Made by a program: the position numbers and the translations under genes
Part shown: one piece after another, positions 32,475 through 45,404 of the stretch
How the letters are laid out: each line of letters opens with the position of its first letter
Position numbering within the stretch: position 1 is the first letter of the stretch
DNA from: Tieghemostelium lacteum
Lineage: Eukaryota; Evosea; Eumycetozoa; Dictyosteliales; Raperosteliaceae
NCBI GenBank assembly: GCA_001606155.1
Contig: LODT01000020.1
Coordinates: 1 to 64,000, forward strand
Direction: 5' to 3'
DNA: 64,000 nt
The notes under the pieces: generated by a model
What the model saw: only the letters and a program-made list of their open reading frames with translations
Told to the model about the DNA's origin: nothing
Database searches by the model: none

Positions 32475-33279
32475 TTATAATAATACAAATTCTTCAATTT
32501 CTTTGTTTTCTTTAATTTGTTGAGTTAATAGATCCTCTAATTCTGTTGATGTTCTAATATTTTTACATTTAATACCATTTATAATATTATCTTGTGGTTG
32601 TGGTTGTTGTGGTTGTGACTGTGGTTGTTGTGGTTGTTGTGGTTGTTGTGGTTGTGACTGTTGTTGTTTTTCAAGTTTCTCTTTTTCTTGTTTATCAATC
32701 TCAGCAAAATCAATAGAGTTTGCAAATTCCTCAACTTGTTTGATTTGCTCTGGTGTAATTTCTGATTCTTTTCCCAATTGCTCTTTATCTAATATTACCC
32801 AATCATCTAAAGAGTCTATATTATCTATTTGTTTGGGACCTCCAGTAATGGTATTTACAGTAGATCTATATATATATTTTACTCCTCTAAATGTACAAGA
32901 AGTGGCTTCTCTAATTAATAACATACAAAGTGTCTCTGAAATCTGTACAATAACATAGTATGTCAAAGCTGAAGCCACCGCAGCTCCACCAGTTCCTGTT
33001 CCCATAACCACTGCAATTGGTGCATAGGAAAGTGTAGTTCTTAAAAATCTAACAGCTCCTACTGGTATAAATCCACCTGATATTGTATGAACTGCATGAT
33101 CTACTAATTTTGGTCCTATATATTTATTTGCTTTTATAATTAATATAATTACTCGTTTTTTCCCGAAATGTAATTTATTGACACATACCTATTGACAATG
33201 CTGTAAAACTTGCTAATCTTCTTACACCCACAACTTTATAAACAGTATTTGCTACAAATTTTATCAAAAAATTATTCAT
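32475..33279 (-). CDS. uncharacterised protein with hydrophobic core and PQQ tail
   Basis: A protein of 243 residues in two exons (33189-33279, 32475-33115) with phases that close. The N-terminus (MNNFLIKFVANTVYKVVGVRR) is basic and amphipathic, like a mitochondrial presequence. A Gly/Ala-rich hydrophobic segment (VVMGTGTGGAAVASALTYYV) and a second (ISETLCMLLIREA) suggest membrane insertion. The C-terminal part is acidic coiled coil followed by PQQ repeats and a helical end (LEDLLTQQIKENKEIEE). I do not recognise the family; mitochondrial membrane location is inference. Confidence 0.75.
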
Positions 33280-33455
33280 TTATAAATATCTATTTTCTAT
33301 TTTCTCTATATATTCATTGATTCTATTCTATTTTTCTAAATAAAATAAAAAAAAATTTTTGTTGTGAGGAGAAAATTAAAAATTTGAGTTGGGGTGATAA
33401 AGAAATAAGAAAAAAAAAATATTATTTTTAAATTTTATTTTCAAATAATTACACA

Positions 33456-34781
33456 CTACAGTGAATCCCATGTTAAAGGTTTAGCAATTTCAATAACATC
33501 ACATTTCAATGTTGTTGGATTTATAAATTCTAAATAGCAAGCTTGTAATGCCATTTCACCTTCATTATTATTATTAGGTTTTTCAATATTGTCTTGTGCA
33601 TCTACAGTGGCAGTCGTAATAGAAGAAGAGTATAACTTATTTATAAAATAATAGTTATAATAGGGATCATTTACAACAGGATAACCATTCTCACTGAAAT
33701 GAACTCTAATTTGATGAGTTCTACCAGTTTTAAGAGTTACTTCAAATAGTGCTCTTTCACGTTGTTTATCTAATTTTACTAAATGATATTCAGTTATAGC
33801 TTCTCTAGCTCCAAATTTATTCTTTCCTTTCTCTAGACTACTTCCATTCAACAGAAATGGTGATAGAAATGGATGTTGCTTTTGATAACTGACTTTATTG
33901 TCTTTACAAAATGTACATGATTCCTCACCGATTTGATCCCTATCTATACCTTCTATATTAAAATAAGGTGACACATTTAATTTTGGTCCTATAAAACTTT
34001 TAATAGTACCTATATTATTGGTTATTCCTTTGTCTAGGTAAGGTGACCTTAGACAACATTTCAAAGGTACCAATTCATTAGTTTGATTTGATAATGTACA
34101 TTTTGGAATATCAGTGAGTAATCTATATTTCTTTTTCCATTTTGACATGGATTGACTCATGATGGCATGTAAACTACCAGTTAGTGTTATTAATAGAATA
34201 CCACTTGTCCATTTATCCAATCTCGATGGGAAATATAGCATTGGCTTATCTTGTTGAAATAGAGATTCTAGATTACGAAGTTTTCTCTTAAACCTTTTCT
34301 CTCTAGTTACAATTTCAGGATCCTCTAGTAATTGTTTTTTCATTTTACTCCATTCCTCTCTTAATCTGAATAATACCAATGACTCAACAGAATCATTTAG
34401 ATTCGATTGAACAGGAAACCCAATAGGTTTATCAATTGCAAAGAATTTATCGCCCCATTCACCATATATCAACTTTATCTCACCAACATTAACTTTTAAT
34501 CCCCAATTTACTTTTATATAATCATTTTCAATTACTTCATTATCATCATTATTTTGTTTTTGTTGTTTTTCAATTGTATCTATGTTGGTATTACTGTTAT
34601 TTATCAGAACATTAGGTGTATGTTTCAATGAATCATTATTATTGATGTTTCGTTTTCTACTATTATTAACTTCTTCGTTTTTTATATAATTCTTTTTGTA
34701 GGAAGAGCTATTACTGTAAAATCTTGAAGTTGTGCTAATTCTAACCAACCTATAAATATTAGAGTTGAGGACCTTTAACAT
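33456..34781 (-). CDS. RluA-family pseudouridine synthase, probably mitochondrial
   Basis: A protein of 441 residues, intronless. The start MLKVLNSNIYRLVRISTTSR is an Arg/Ser-rich, acid-free presequence. The catalytic block FPSRLDKWTSGILLIT (about residue 183) holds the invariant Asp of the RluA/RsuA fold, and GRTHQIRVHF is the second family signature. About 90 residues between KKYRLL and EYHLVKL form an insert absent from bacterial RluA and contain a cysteine pair (CTFCKDNK). No S4 domain is obvious. Its target is likely organellar rRNA, tRNA or mRNA, as for RPUSD proteins. Confidence 0.88.
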   Translation of the reverse strand: MLKVLNSNIYRLVRISTTSRFYSNSSSYKKNYIKNEEVNNSRKRNINNNDSLKHTPNVLINNSNTNIDTIEKQQKQNNDDNEVIENDYIKVNWGLKVNVGEIKLIYGEWGDKFFAIDKPIGFPVQSNLNDSVESLVLFRLREEWSKMKKQLLEDPEIVTREKRFKRKLRNLESLFQQDKPMLYFPSRLDKWTSGILLITLTGSLHAIMSQSMSKWKKKYRLLTDIPKCTLSNQTNELVPLKCCLRSPYLDKGITNNIGTIKSFIGPKLNVSPYFNIEGIDRDQIGEESCTFCKDNKVSYQKQHPFLSPFLLNGSSLEKGKNKFGAREAITEYHLVKLDKQRERALFEVTLKTGRTHQIRVHFSENGYPVVNDPYYNYYFINKLYSSSITTATVDAQDNIEKPNNNNEGEMALQACYLEFINPTTLKCDVIEIAKPLTWDSL

Positions 34782-34958
34782 TAGATCTCGAAATAAGAAT
34801 ATCTATTTTTGGTAAAATTTCAAGGTCCACCAAATTCCGTTATAAAAATCGGTTAATTTAGTTATAAAAATTAAATGTAAAAAAAAAATTAATCATTTTT
34901 GAAGTTTCAGTAATTTAATATATTATTACACATATACCACCACTATATAGAAGATAAA

Positions 34959-35543
34959 ATGAACAGTGAAATTGTAGAATTGACAATATTTCATTTACCA
35001 ACAGAAATATTAGAGATATTATTTCAAAATTTAAATATAAATGATTGGTGTATGTAGAATATCAATTCATAAGATATCTAAATTAATAAATTTATAGATT
35101 TTAATTTAAAAAATATAGATAATTTTAATTCAAGCTGTAAACTATTAAATAGTATAGGTACATCAAGTGAAAATATATGGAAATATTATTGTGGTACTAT
35201 TGGTGTTCAATTAAAAAAAGATACAACTTGGAAGGAAACTTATATCAATATAATACTATTAAGAGAAATTCAAACTATAGTAAAGATTTGTAATTATAAT
35301 ATTGAATTTAAATTCAATATGCCAGTCAATTCTACATTTTATCATATTATCAAATTGATTAGAAAACATGTTGGAGTATGCTCACATATGTCTGAATATG
35401 CATGTGATGAAATTTGTTTACAATTTCCAACTTATATAACTTCAAAATTTGGTATTCTCACTGATAGATCAATAACACCTAAACTTTTAGGTCTACAAAA
35501 TAATGATATTTTAATGTTATCTTCTGCATGGGTTTTAGATTAA
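34959..35543 (+). CDS. small F-box protein
   Basis: A protein of 178 residues in two exons (34959-35049, 35098-35543) joined over a 48-bp intron. The F-box spans the splice site: FHLPTEILEILFQNLNINDW, then FNSSCKLLNSIG and IWKYYC. The C-terminal half (ICLQFPTYITSKFGILTDRS, then LGLQNNDILMLSSAW) looks ubiquitin-like at its end. It probably recruits a substrate to an SCF ubiquitin ligase. The first exon is easily missed because the downstream frame has its own ATG. Confidence 0.82.
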
Positions 35544-35630
35544 ATAAAAGTAATATAATAGTAAAAATAGTAAAATTAATTATTGATTATACATTCACAA
35601 TGATAAAAGAGAAAAGGTTTTATTGTTTTT

Positions 35631-38600
35631 TTAAATTTGCTTTTCTCTTAATCTTGATCTGGTTGGTATGGTTGGTGATGTTGAAGTTGTAGCTTTGGTT
35701 GGTGATGGTAAAAATGGTGGTATTGGGATTAGAGATGTACTGTTACTATTGCTAATTAGTTTTGCAAGTGGTCTATTTGGTGACTTTTTCCAATGAACAG
35801 CTTTACTAGGTTTAGTTGGTGTAGTAAGAGTTGTGGTGGTTGTAGTTGTAGTAGTTGTAGTAGTAGTTGTAGTTTGAGTTGTAATCATTTGTACAATATC
35901 ATTATCTACTATAGATGTGCTATTATTACTGATATGATTATGTTTGTTTGACTTTTCAGTCATCTTATTACTACTTTTATCATGATGATAATCCTTATCT
36001 ATAACAATAAGATTATTTAGTGTAAATTCTTTATACCAACTCTGGAATTTTCTTACTACAATACGATCTAACATCACTCTAATCTCACGTAACTGTTGAG
36101 TAAACTGTGACATTCTTGAAAGTATTTTTACTCTATTTCCAGCATAAATTGATTTCTTTAAAACTTGATTAAAAGTCTCAGATTTTCTCTGTAAAAGTCT
36201 TTTGCATTTTGACTTAATTTCCAACCATGCAATTACCAACTTACAATTGAGAATCTCTTCAGCAGGCATACAGCAATGTTGGCAAATCCAATAACTAAAG
36301 TTCTGTTTATCCACATTTTCACCTACACATGAGTGATGATAGTATCTACAACAACTATCACAATTGGTCATTACTGATTTGCTATCAAACTTCTCACACA
36401 TTACACATTGTCTATCATTTGCAATACTTTTAGAGTCATCAGATTTCACTCTTTTTGATGGTGCACCCTTTTTCTTACAAAATTTTGCATTAGGTTTCTG
36501 AGGTGATTTACTTAGACCATCAAAATTATTTTCTTCAATCTTTATAATTATATCTTTAGCTTCAAATGAATCATCTTGATCATCATCACTTGAAATCATT
36601 TCAACATCATTATTTTCTTTAATATTTGTGTCTTTTTGATTATTATTATTATTGTTATTGTTATTATTATTGTTATTGTTGGAGGTAGATTGTGATGTTA
36701 AAAGTGGTGTTATTATTGGTGTTGAATTTGGGTTAATTGATTGTGCTAAATCAGCTAAAACAATGGCCTCTTCATCGGAAACCCAGAAATTACTACCTAA
36801 TGGAGCACGAATGATGGTCATTTGATTTAGAACTTGATTCTGAGTGATAGTAGATTTTGGAATAAATTTACTAAATACATGATCAACTTGAATTGAAATG
36901 GAATAGTGACCATTGGGTTTAGATGATGGAAATAATGGATTAGGATGTGGTGTATCAGAATGAATTGGATCGGTTAATGTGAAACCAGTTGCAGTAATAC
37001 CAGCATTTTTACCACAAATCCATATATAGACTCTATCATTTTGTCTAATGTTTTCAGAATGTTGTCTTACAGGCCAAGGTAAAACATCACCAATTTTCAT
37101 TGTATTCAGTTCAGGTCTATTTTTAGAATTACCTGAAAATACCCACCAACGACATTTACTAGAACTACCCTCTAATTTATCTCTTCTACTTCTTGGGTTA
37201 TAGTTTTTCTTTATACCCAAGAGTGTTGGTGAAGTTGGGTTACTAACTGAATTGGTTGAAGTGGTTGTTGTGGTAGTAGTTGAGTTCAAAAACAAAGGTG
37301 GTGGTAATGGAGTATTAGGCATACCATTAGATCTAGGTGACTGAGGTGGTGTTAAATTATTACTATCAACTAGCATCATTGATGTTGAGGTTTCTTCAGA
37401 TAATGATGTTTCATTTTGATTGTTTTCAGGTGTAGATATATTCTCTAATTTTCTCTTTCTTCCATTGCTATTTGGTGTAGGAGGTTGTTGTTGTTGTTGT
37501 TCTTGTAGAATTGTTGCCAATGATAATGAGGTACTATTTGCAATTAACATTGTCAATAATGTATTTTTCTTCCAAATTGATTGATCAACATAAGCATTAC
37601 CACTATTATTAGCACATAAATCTTCACTAGAAGTTTTAGGTGGATGATCAATTTCATATTGTTTGAGATTGGTAATGGTTGGATAGTCAATATTAGTCTG
37701 AACAGCATTAGGAATAGTAGATAGAATAAGATCAAGTTTTCTACAAAATGCAGCATCAGATTCCAAGTCTTCATCTTGAATCTCAGTATTCAACATTTCT
37801 TGATATTCTCTAACCTCTTCATTTTGATTATCGGGGTTATAAATACCATTTTGTACCAAACAACCCAAACAAGTAGTACCCAACTGTTTTAATGTATAAA
37901 ATCTCTTTTCAATAGGCTCATTTGCCAATTTTTGAAGAAATCTAGTAGTTGGTGGTAATGGTGTATTACTAGATGATGTACCATTTAACTCTACATTTTC
38001 ATTATCAATTGTGTCATCACTAATTACCATTGCTTTCTGATATAAACATGTTTCTAAATGTGGTAAATGTACTGCTTGGTTTTTGTGATTAAATGAAAGT
38101 GAAACTTTAATATTACTACTATTTTGGTTATTATTATTATTATTACTATCACCATTGAAAAGTGGTGCTTTAGATGGTAGTGGTGATGTTAATATGTTTA
38201 CTTGAGGTTGGACTATTGGTTGATCTTGTGGTAGATCATGTGTTTGATCTTGTGGTTGATCTTGCGGTTGATCTTGTATTTGACCTTGTGGTAGATCTTT
38301 TGGTTGATCTTGAGGTAGTTTAGGAGTATCTGGTGGGCTTGTTGTGTTGATATTAAAAGGTAATGAAGGAGGTGGAGGTGTTTGTGGTTGGGGTAATTGT
38401 TGTGTTTCATCACATTCAATAGTTACTGTGGGTGTATTATTATTAATATCACTGTTATTGTGATTGGTATTATCAGTGGATATATTTAAAGGTGGAATAT
38501 CAAGAGAAGAATCCAATTTCTCTAGTCTTGGTAATTCAAGTAATAATAGGTGATTTACTTGTTTATCAGTTGTACATTTTGTGCATTTCCAATGATTACT

Positions 38601-40984
38601 ATCAAGGGATGATAATTCAGCTACCGGTGTATCCAAACAAAAACAATGGTAAGAATGGTGACATGTCTCACAAGTTATCATTTGTTCAGATTTCTCAGTG
38701 AGCATGCAATTCTGACATTTTAGAATTGGTGTTTTTCCACTACTGGCTTGACACTGAATTGAACAATACCATTCTACAGAACGATTACTACTGTTACTAT
38801 TGCTATTATTACCATTAATAGTAGGTTCCTGATCCACACACTCTAAATGAAATACTCTTTCACAAGAACCACATTCAACCAATGGTGTATTCTTTAGACG
38901 TATTGGTGTGTGTTTTGTAATCTTTCTAGAACATCCATTCGATAAAAAGCAAGCAAAACAAATCTTTTTCCAATCACTTGCAAATTCTGTATCAAAAGAT
39001 ACAGGTAGTATTGGTTGAGGTGTGGTTTCAGAATATAATTTAAACATTTGTACAGGTGATTTTGAACCACATATTAACCTACTAATTTCAGTCCAATCCA
39101 AATTAATAACTTGAATTAACTCTTGGCATAGATCCAATTCCTCTTGTGTCCATTGAATGGGATGAAGTACTTCCAATACCTTTCTCCATAGATAATAGCT
39201 AGTATTTATATGTTCTCTAGATAATGTACCACTATTACTACTACTATGACTGAAATGTGGTGAGGGACTACTATTGTGGTGGTTATGATGATTATGTATA
39301 TTATTATTACTATTTTTAATTGAAGGTGATTTGCTATTTACATTTGGTGAAAATTGACTATTATAACTATTTGATAGAGGAGTGTGTTGGTATAGTAACA
39401 ATCCGGATTTATAGGATTGATAAAAACTCTTACTGATTTGAATGTCATAGGGTATATATGGTTCTATCAATTTAAATGAAGGTATTGGTACACCTTCTTG
39501 TCTCAATTTAATCTCTTCATTTTGGTTATGCTTTTCTACTGATTTTACATTACCATTCTCTTTGGTTTGTAAATCCATATCATTATCGTTACTGTCTGTT
39601 TTATCTTTTTCCTTATCTTTAATTTCGCTATCACCTAATAGAATGGATCAATAGGTTAGTTACTGCGTATAACCAGATGTAAGTAATTAAAATACATACT
39701 ATCATCTGAATGAGTGTGTGATAATGGGTGAAGTGTGTAATATAATAGGTTATAGTTAAATGGTGATTCTGTACATTCGTCTGGATTGAAATTGGGTGGA
39801 ATGTTTTTAGAGGCCTGATGAAGATTAAGTTCAATGAAATCCTGTTCCTCTTGTTGTTCTCTAGTCAATACCTTTTTACGATTAGCAATTTCAAAAAACT
39901 TTTGGTTCTGGTGATATTGTCTGATTTTTTCTAACATGGATCTATTATATGACTTTTCAGATTCCTCTAGAGGTTTACGATCTTTAATTGACTTAATATA
40001 ACTCTTTTCCTCATCGCTTGAAGACTCGTCATCCTGTTCCAAAAGTACCATTTGTAAACTCATTGATGGTGTTTGAGTTTGTTCACTATCCCCATTTGTC
40101 ATTGTATTATCTAATATCAATGAAGTATTCAGTGGTATATCATTTGGTTGTTGTTGTTGTGTTGTTGTAGTTGAAGTGGTTGTTTGAATTTGTAATTGAT
40201 CTTGATGTACATCATCTAAAGATTGATTTAGATCTTGTGGATCATGAACTCTTGCGCAATCCTTTAAAATCTTTGAACAATTTACTTTTCCGCTAAATAA
40301 ACTGGTAAAAAAGTCATTTCCTCCTATATCAGAACTAGTGAATTTACTAGTACCTTTATACCTATTCTTTACCATTCTTCTAAAATGAACAGGTTCTTCA
40401 CCCAACTCTAAATCATCGTTATTATTCTCTACATTACTAGTATTTTTCTTTATAGACTTATATGATTGTCTATTTACATTTCTATTTTGATTTGAATCTA
40501 TAAGAAGAGCAAATTCTTTACCTTTATTCTTTGGAATACTAATCTTTGGTGTAAGATTCAATGTAAAATTAAATAGTTTAATAGGCTGCTCTGTACTAAC
40601 TGTAGGTTCCTTCAACTGTTCTTCTTCATTATGAACCTCTGAATCCAATACCATCTCATTACCATTCACTTCTTCTTTTTTCTGTACATCTACTTCCATT
40701 TGTATATCATAAATACCATTATGACCAATATGACCATTTTGTAGGACTTCTACTTTCTCCTCCTGTTGTTTATCTTCCTCCACCACCTGTTTCTCTACTC
40801 TTTCGGTTTGTTCCTTTTGTTGAAGCAATAAACTATTATCATCAGGTAAATTTAAAAGTGTATCCTTCAAAATTGTATTGTCAACATGTTTATCTATATT
40901 AATTGTGCTCTGATCATTATTTTCGTTGTATATTGATGATTTTTGTAAATTTTGATCTTGTTGATACTGAATTGGAGGATCCAT
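35631..40984 (-). CDS. PHD-finger / EVE-like domain chromatin reader
   Basis: A protein of 1762 residues in two exons (39700-40984, 35631-39634) with a 65-bp intron in phase. A long disordered N-terminus is followed by a SANT-like helix bundle (about 585-630, IQWTQEELDLCQELIQVINL). Two PHD-type zinc modules come next (about 650-780; CFACFLSNGCSRK, CGSCERVFHLEC, CETCHHSYHCFCLD). After a Pro/Gln linker, residues about 1250-1385 form an EVE-like PUA-fold domain: CRWWVFSGNSKNRPEL, then NDRVYIWICGKNAGITATGF. A last PHD finger lies near 1500-1550 (CVMCEKFDSKSVMTNCDSCC), with a helical tail. EVE domains can read modified DNA bases (5mC, 6mA and relatives), so a modified-DNA and histone reader is a reasonable inference, not shown. 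Confidence 0.82.
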
Positions 40985-41869
40985 TCATTCATAGTAAACT
41001 GTAAATACAGTGAAAAAAGATTCCAAAAAGTGGGTGGCTCAATATAATACTAAAAATAAAAAAATAATAGAAAAAAATTTAAAAAAAAAAATTAACAGTT
41101 TATTTTTAATTAATTAAATTTAAATATCTTGATTAAGTAATTATGATAGATAAAGACCTCTATTAAATCATTATTATAAGTATTGTATTTTAGTTTCTGT
41201 CAAAATCAAAATTGTAAAAAAAAAAAAATATTTTTTCATTGAAAATCGATATGGACTGGCAGAAGAGTCGTCGTTGTACGAAAATTCTATTTTTAAAGTT
41301 GTGTCATACTTTTATTTAGTATATCTAGATTTCAGGTAGTACTACACTAAAATGATCAAATACACAATGAAAAAAAAAAGATTTTTACTATTTTTTTTTG
41401 AAAATACTCATTTTTATTGGTTGTTATCTCCTTCTTGAAGATTCTTGTAAGTTCCCCGATGGGGTCTTCTGTTCCCTACTTTATTATTTTTTTTTTTTTT
41501 CTCCACTTCTTCCCTCTAAAATCTTTTTCATTTGATATATCAATAATAACCTGCAGGTAGTTTAGGTATCACTAAGGTAAGTTTTATACATCATTTTATC
41601 TATTTTCTATTAATAAAAGAAAAATTATTAATAAATAAATCTTTTTATCTTTTTAAGGTAAATTTTTAAAAAAAAAAAATAATATTATAGTAATTGTGTG
41701 GTGGGGTGTAAATTTGTTATAAAAGTCTATTCTTATCAGACTACTCTTTTTTTACTATAATATACAAATTGTACAATTATTCATATTCATTTAATTTTTG
41801 CAATAATATTATAATATATAAAAAAATAGCAAAACTAAATTGAAGATACTATAGTTGTGGGATTTAAAA
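40985..41869. promoter_or_regulatory. divergent upstream region with candidate 5' intron and hairpin
   Basis: This 885-bp spacer serves the PHD-EVE gene (minus) and the CBM20 gene (plus). It is less A/T-rich at 41250-41590 than other spacers. It contains a CCCC-GAT-GGGG hairpin (41454-41464), a good donor (GTAAGT at 41577) with an acceptor 81 bases on (AG at 41656-41657) that would be a 5' UTR intron, and a G-box-like GTGTGGTGGGGTGT near 41697-41710, 160 bp before the CBM20 start. Confidence 0.5.
41454..41464 (+). other. short GC hairpin
   Basis: CCCCGATGGGG is a perfect four-pair GC stem in very A/T-rich DNA. It may belong to a 5' UTR or a small RNA. Confidence 0.35.
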
Positions 41870-42448
41870 ATGTTTAGAGCATCATCATCATCGTTACTTT
41901 GTGGTAATAATGTAACATTTACCATTTGCTATAATACCCAACCAGGAGAGAACGTGTACATTGTTGGAAATCATCCACAGATTGGTGAATGGCAGTTTAG
42001 TAGAGCTAAAAGGATGACATGGAACAATGGTAATATATGGGATATTAATATAGGTTTCCCAAATGACGTATTGGTTCAATATAAATACTTTGTGCACAAT
42101 GAATATACTAGTAGTAGTCGTTGGGAGAATATTGAAAATAGAGAGATTCTAGTAGATAATGATGATATGATTTTTGAAGATTCTTGGGAAACTCGTAGAG
42201 CTATTGCTCCTATTGCTCCTAATACTACTACCACTACTACTTTTAATGTGGTGATTAGTAAACAAATGCATGATCAACAGCAACTTCCACTAGAACCACA
42301 ACAACAACATCATGGTATAAAATCAGAGAAAGGTTTATTGGCTTTTGATAGATCTGATAACGATACACAACCACATAAATTCCTTTCACCTGACACACCA
42401 ACACTCACCAGCAGTAATCCTAAAAGATTATCTGGTCAATTGGAATAG
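41870..42448 (+). CDS. CBM20 starch-binding domain protein
   Basis: A protein of 192 residues, single exon. Residues about 14-105 form a CBM20 domain: VTFTICYNTQPGENVYIVGN, then the binding-site tryptophans in GEWQFSRAKRM and VQYKYFVHN and RWENIENRE. There is no catalytic domain. The tail is Thr/Gln/Pro-rich and disordered. It should bind glycogen or starch-like glucan and could recruit a partner, as laforin and Stbd1 do. The ATG at 41870 is the first in frame; the frame runs a few codons further upstream but only with a TTG. Confidence 0.88.
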   Translation: MFRASSSSLLCGNNVTFTICYNTQPGENVYIVGNHPQIGEWQFSRAKRMTWNNGNIWDINIGFPNDVLVQYKYFVHNEYTSSSRWENIENREILVDNDDMIFEDSWETRRAIAPIAPNTTTTTTFNVVISKQMHDQQQLPLEPQQQHHGIKSEKGLLAFDRSDNDTQPHKFLSPDTPTLTSSNPKRLSGQLE

Positions 42449-42728
42449 AAAATATGAATGCTAATCCATCACCTATTTTTATATCCAAAAGAGTGGTACT
42501 CTTTATTTGTAAATAACACATCATCTATATATAGTCCGAATTGGTTTTATTTTTTTTTTCTAAATTTAATTGTTATAATAATAAAAAAATTCACCTTTAT
42601 AATCCCAACTTAGAATTTTACTAAAGCTACAATCTCAAAATTTTAAGTGAATATATTTTTTTTTTTTAAAATAAAAATTTCAGAACTTTACAGAGTCTAA
42701 ATGTATATATAATAGTAAATAGAAAGAG

Positions 42729-45320
42729 ATGAATAACACAAAGAAACCAAAGAATATTATAGATTTTGTACAAAAGATATCGGGAATCACCAATAAAAAT
42801 TCCGATGGATTTTTTAGAACAGTGGTATTGAAGCTATTATCTGCGTATTGTACCTTTAGAGGTTGTGATAAAAAGTCACTAGTTTATCTAGAGAATAGTA
42901 TAGATAGTATTATTTACAATGTAAAGATACCAAATGACAAGATTGTATTTCATATTGCACAGTCTATAACTGGTGGTGATATAGATGGTGGAATTGTGTT
43001 GGTGGATGATAGTGAACAGCATCAGTTGGGTGAATACCAAGAGGATTTAGATGAAAGTGGTAATATATTAACATTGATTGCAATGATATATGAATGTTAT
43101 CAATGTTTTCAAAAGAGATTCGGTAATCAGTTTGAGGTCAACCAGCCATTTCTTGAAATGTTAAGAGAATTCAATGATACTGATAACAGACCTTATGGAG
43201 GTATTGGCGATCTACTGAGACACCCTTGGTTAGATCACCGAAAGGTTTTAGTAAAGATTTTAGGGGATAGAGTATACAAGGAATTTGAAATTACCATTCA
43301 AGATGTTAAAGATATCTTACAGGGTAATCTAAGATCCTTAACACAAAAAGATATCAGTCATTATAAATTATTCATAGAATATCTAAATTCATCATTAATA
43401 TATCCACTACTCAATGGTCCAAATCAATTACCATACTTTACAGCTGAAATTATCTATCTCATTGATTTCCAAGAGACACCCATACCACCAATTGAAAAAC
43501 TAACTAATTTTCAACCACATTCTGTAACTAGAGTAACTTTTGCAAATGATACTCAATCCTATGCTACAAAGACACTTTCTGAGATTGTTGTATGTACACA
43601 TTATTAATTTAAAATTTCAAACAAACTTTCTAACAAAACTAATTTTTTTGTAACCTTTAGACACACTTGAGTGATTTTAAAAATATAAATGAGCTATTTA
43701 AAGTAAAAGTTGAAGTTTTTAATGAACTAGTTAAATTATTAGAAAAATTAGAATTGGCAGAAAGAGAGAAAATTGATTATTCAAAATTAAAATTATCAGT
43801 ATGTTATTATATCAATTAATTATAATAATAATTATTAATTAATTAAAAATTAGGTTGAAAATAATATAAATGAATTAGTATTTAAATATAAAAGTGATAA
43901 AAATGTTGTACAGTATTTAGGATTAATCAATGATAACAATCTGGAAGCTCAATTAAAAACACATTATAATTCAACACAAGACAAGGAGATTATTGGAAAT
44001 TGTCGACAGAAATTACAAACATTCATTAACTATGACCAAAGAAAACTGGAATTACTAGAAAAATCAAAAGGTTGGAATCACACAATGGACAAGATGATTG
44101 GTGATTTGAGGGATAATCTAACAGTTTCTTATGGTATCTATTCGAAACTACGTGATTCGCTAGATATTAGAATAGCACCAATAAGAAATCAAGTTAAACA
44201 GAGATTGATGGAATCCATTCTATATCATATGAATCAAGATAAAATGTTTTTCTCTGGTTTGGAATTGGATTTGGAGTTTCAGGCATACCAGTTACAGTCT
44301 TTGATTAGTAATGAATTGATGCACAGAAAGAGATTTGAACAGTCAATGTCTTTTTATAAGTTTCCATTAGGTTTTCAGTTACCTTCTACATTGTTTATGG
44401 TAGATGATGAAGAAAATTCACAGTATCTGGTTAATCCTTTATCTGGATTTATAAAGAATGAATCTGAACAATATGAAGAGGCACATGTTTGTGAGTCTTT
44501 AATGTTGGAGCATCAGGACATACTTAGATCTATGATTGAATTGGATACTAACGTATTGATGTCAAAATCATCTCCACAAGTTGATGAAATACTTTCAGTT
44601 TTATATAAAATTGTAGATGATAATGAATTGATTACTGATGTGCAGAATGTAGAAATAGGTGAGGAGAATCAAGAAACTGTAAAAATGGTTATTGAAGAGA
44701 ATGAACAATTGAAAAATGAAAAAGAATATTATTCTGAAATGGATTTTTCAGAAGAACTCATGAAATATAGAACAGAGAGAAATACACAACTTCAATTAGA
44801 GGTTACAGAACTACAGGAAAAAGTAAAACATTTAGAACAACAAGCCACCCAAGATGCAACTGATGAACAATTTAAAGAGATTATGAATCAATTAGATGGT
44901 ATTAAAATGTCAATTGAGGGTGAAATGGAGGTTCTACAAGAGAATATTCAACAAAAGTCTGACTTTTTACAAAAGATTCAAGATTTGGAAAAAGAAGCTA
45001 AAGATTTGAAAAAAGAGGAATTGATACTACAGGATGAATGTGAAATCTTTAAAAAGAGAATTACAGATCTCATGAAATCCTATGATGAAAAGAGATCTTC
45101 AATTCAGAAACAATTGGTAAACTTTGATAAAGAAATTCAAGTTCAACAAACTAAGCTAAAGACTCTAGATGCAAAACTGAAATTGGCTCAAACCAGTAGA
45201 AAGGATTTAGATTCCACTTTAATTGAGAAATTGAATGAAAAAATACATACCATTTCAAAATTAAATGAGGACCTTGCAAGTTATGAAACCATTCTAGATT
45301 TACAGAATAAAGGGGAATAA
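42729..45320 (+). CDS. large coiled-coil protein, uncharacterised
   Basis: A protein of 821 residues in three exons (42729-43589, 43661-43798, 43854-45320), phases closed. Residues 1-290 are globular and helical, with no family I know (RTVVLKLLSAYCTFRGCDKK, GGIGDLLRHPWLDHRKVLVK). A central helical region follows. The C-terminal ~200 residues are a strong coiled coil (LQLEVTELQEKVKHLEQQ, then EAKDLKKEELILQDECEIFK). A microtubule, centrosome or vesicle tether role is conceivable but not supported by a motif. Confidence 0.78.
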
Positions 45321-45404
45321 GGAAAATCTTATGTAATAGTTTATTGTAAAAAATATAAAGTTTCTTTTTTTTAAAATTATTAGTTCAAAGTAGGCCTTTT
45401 GGAG

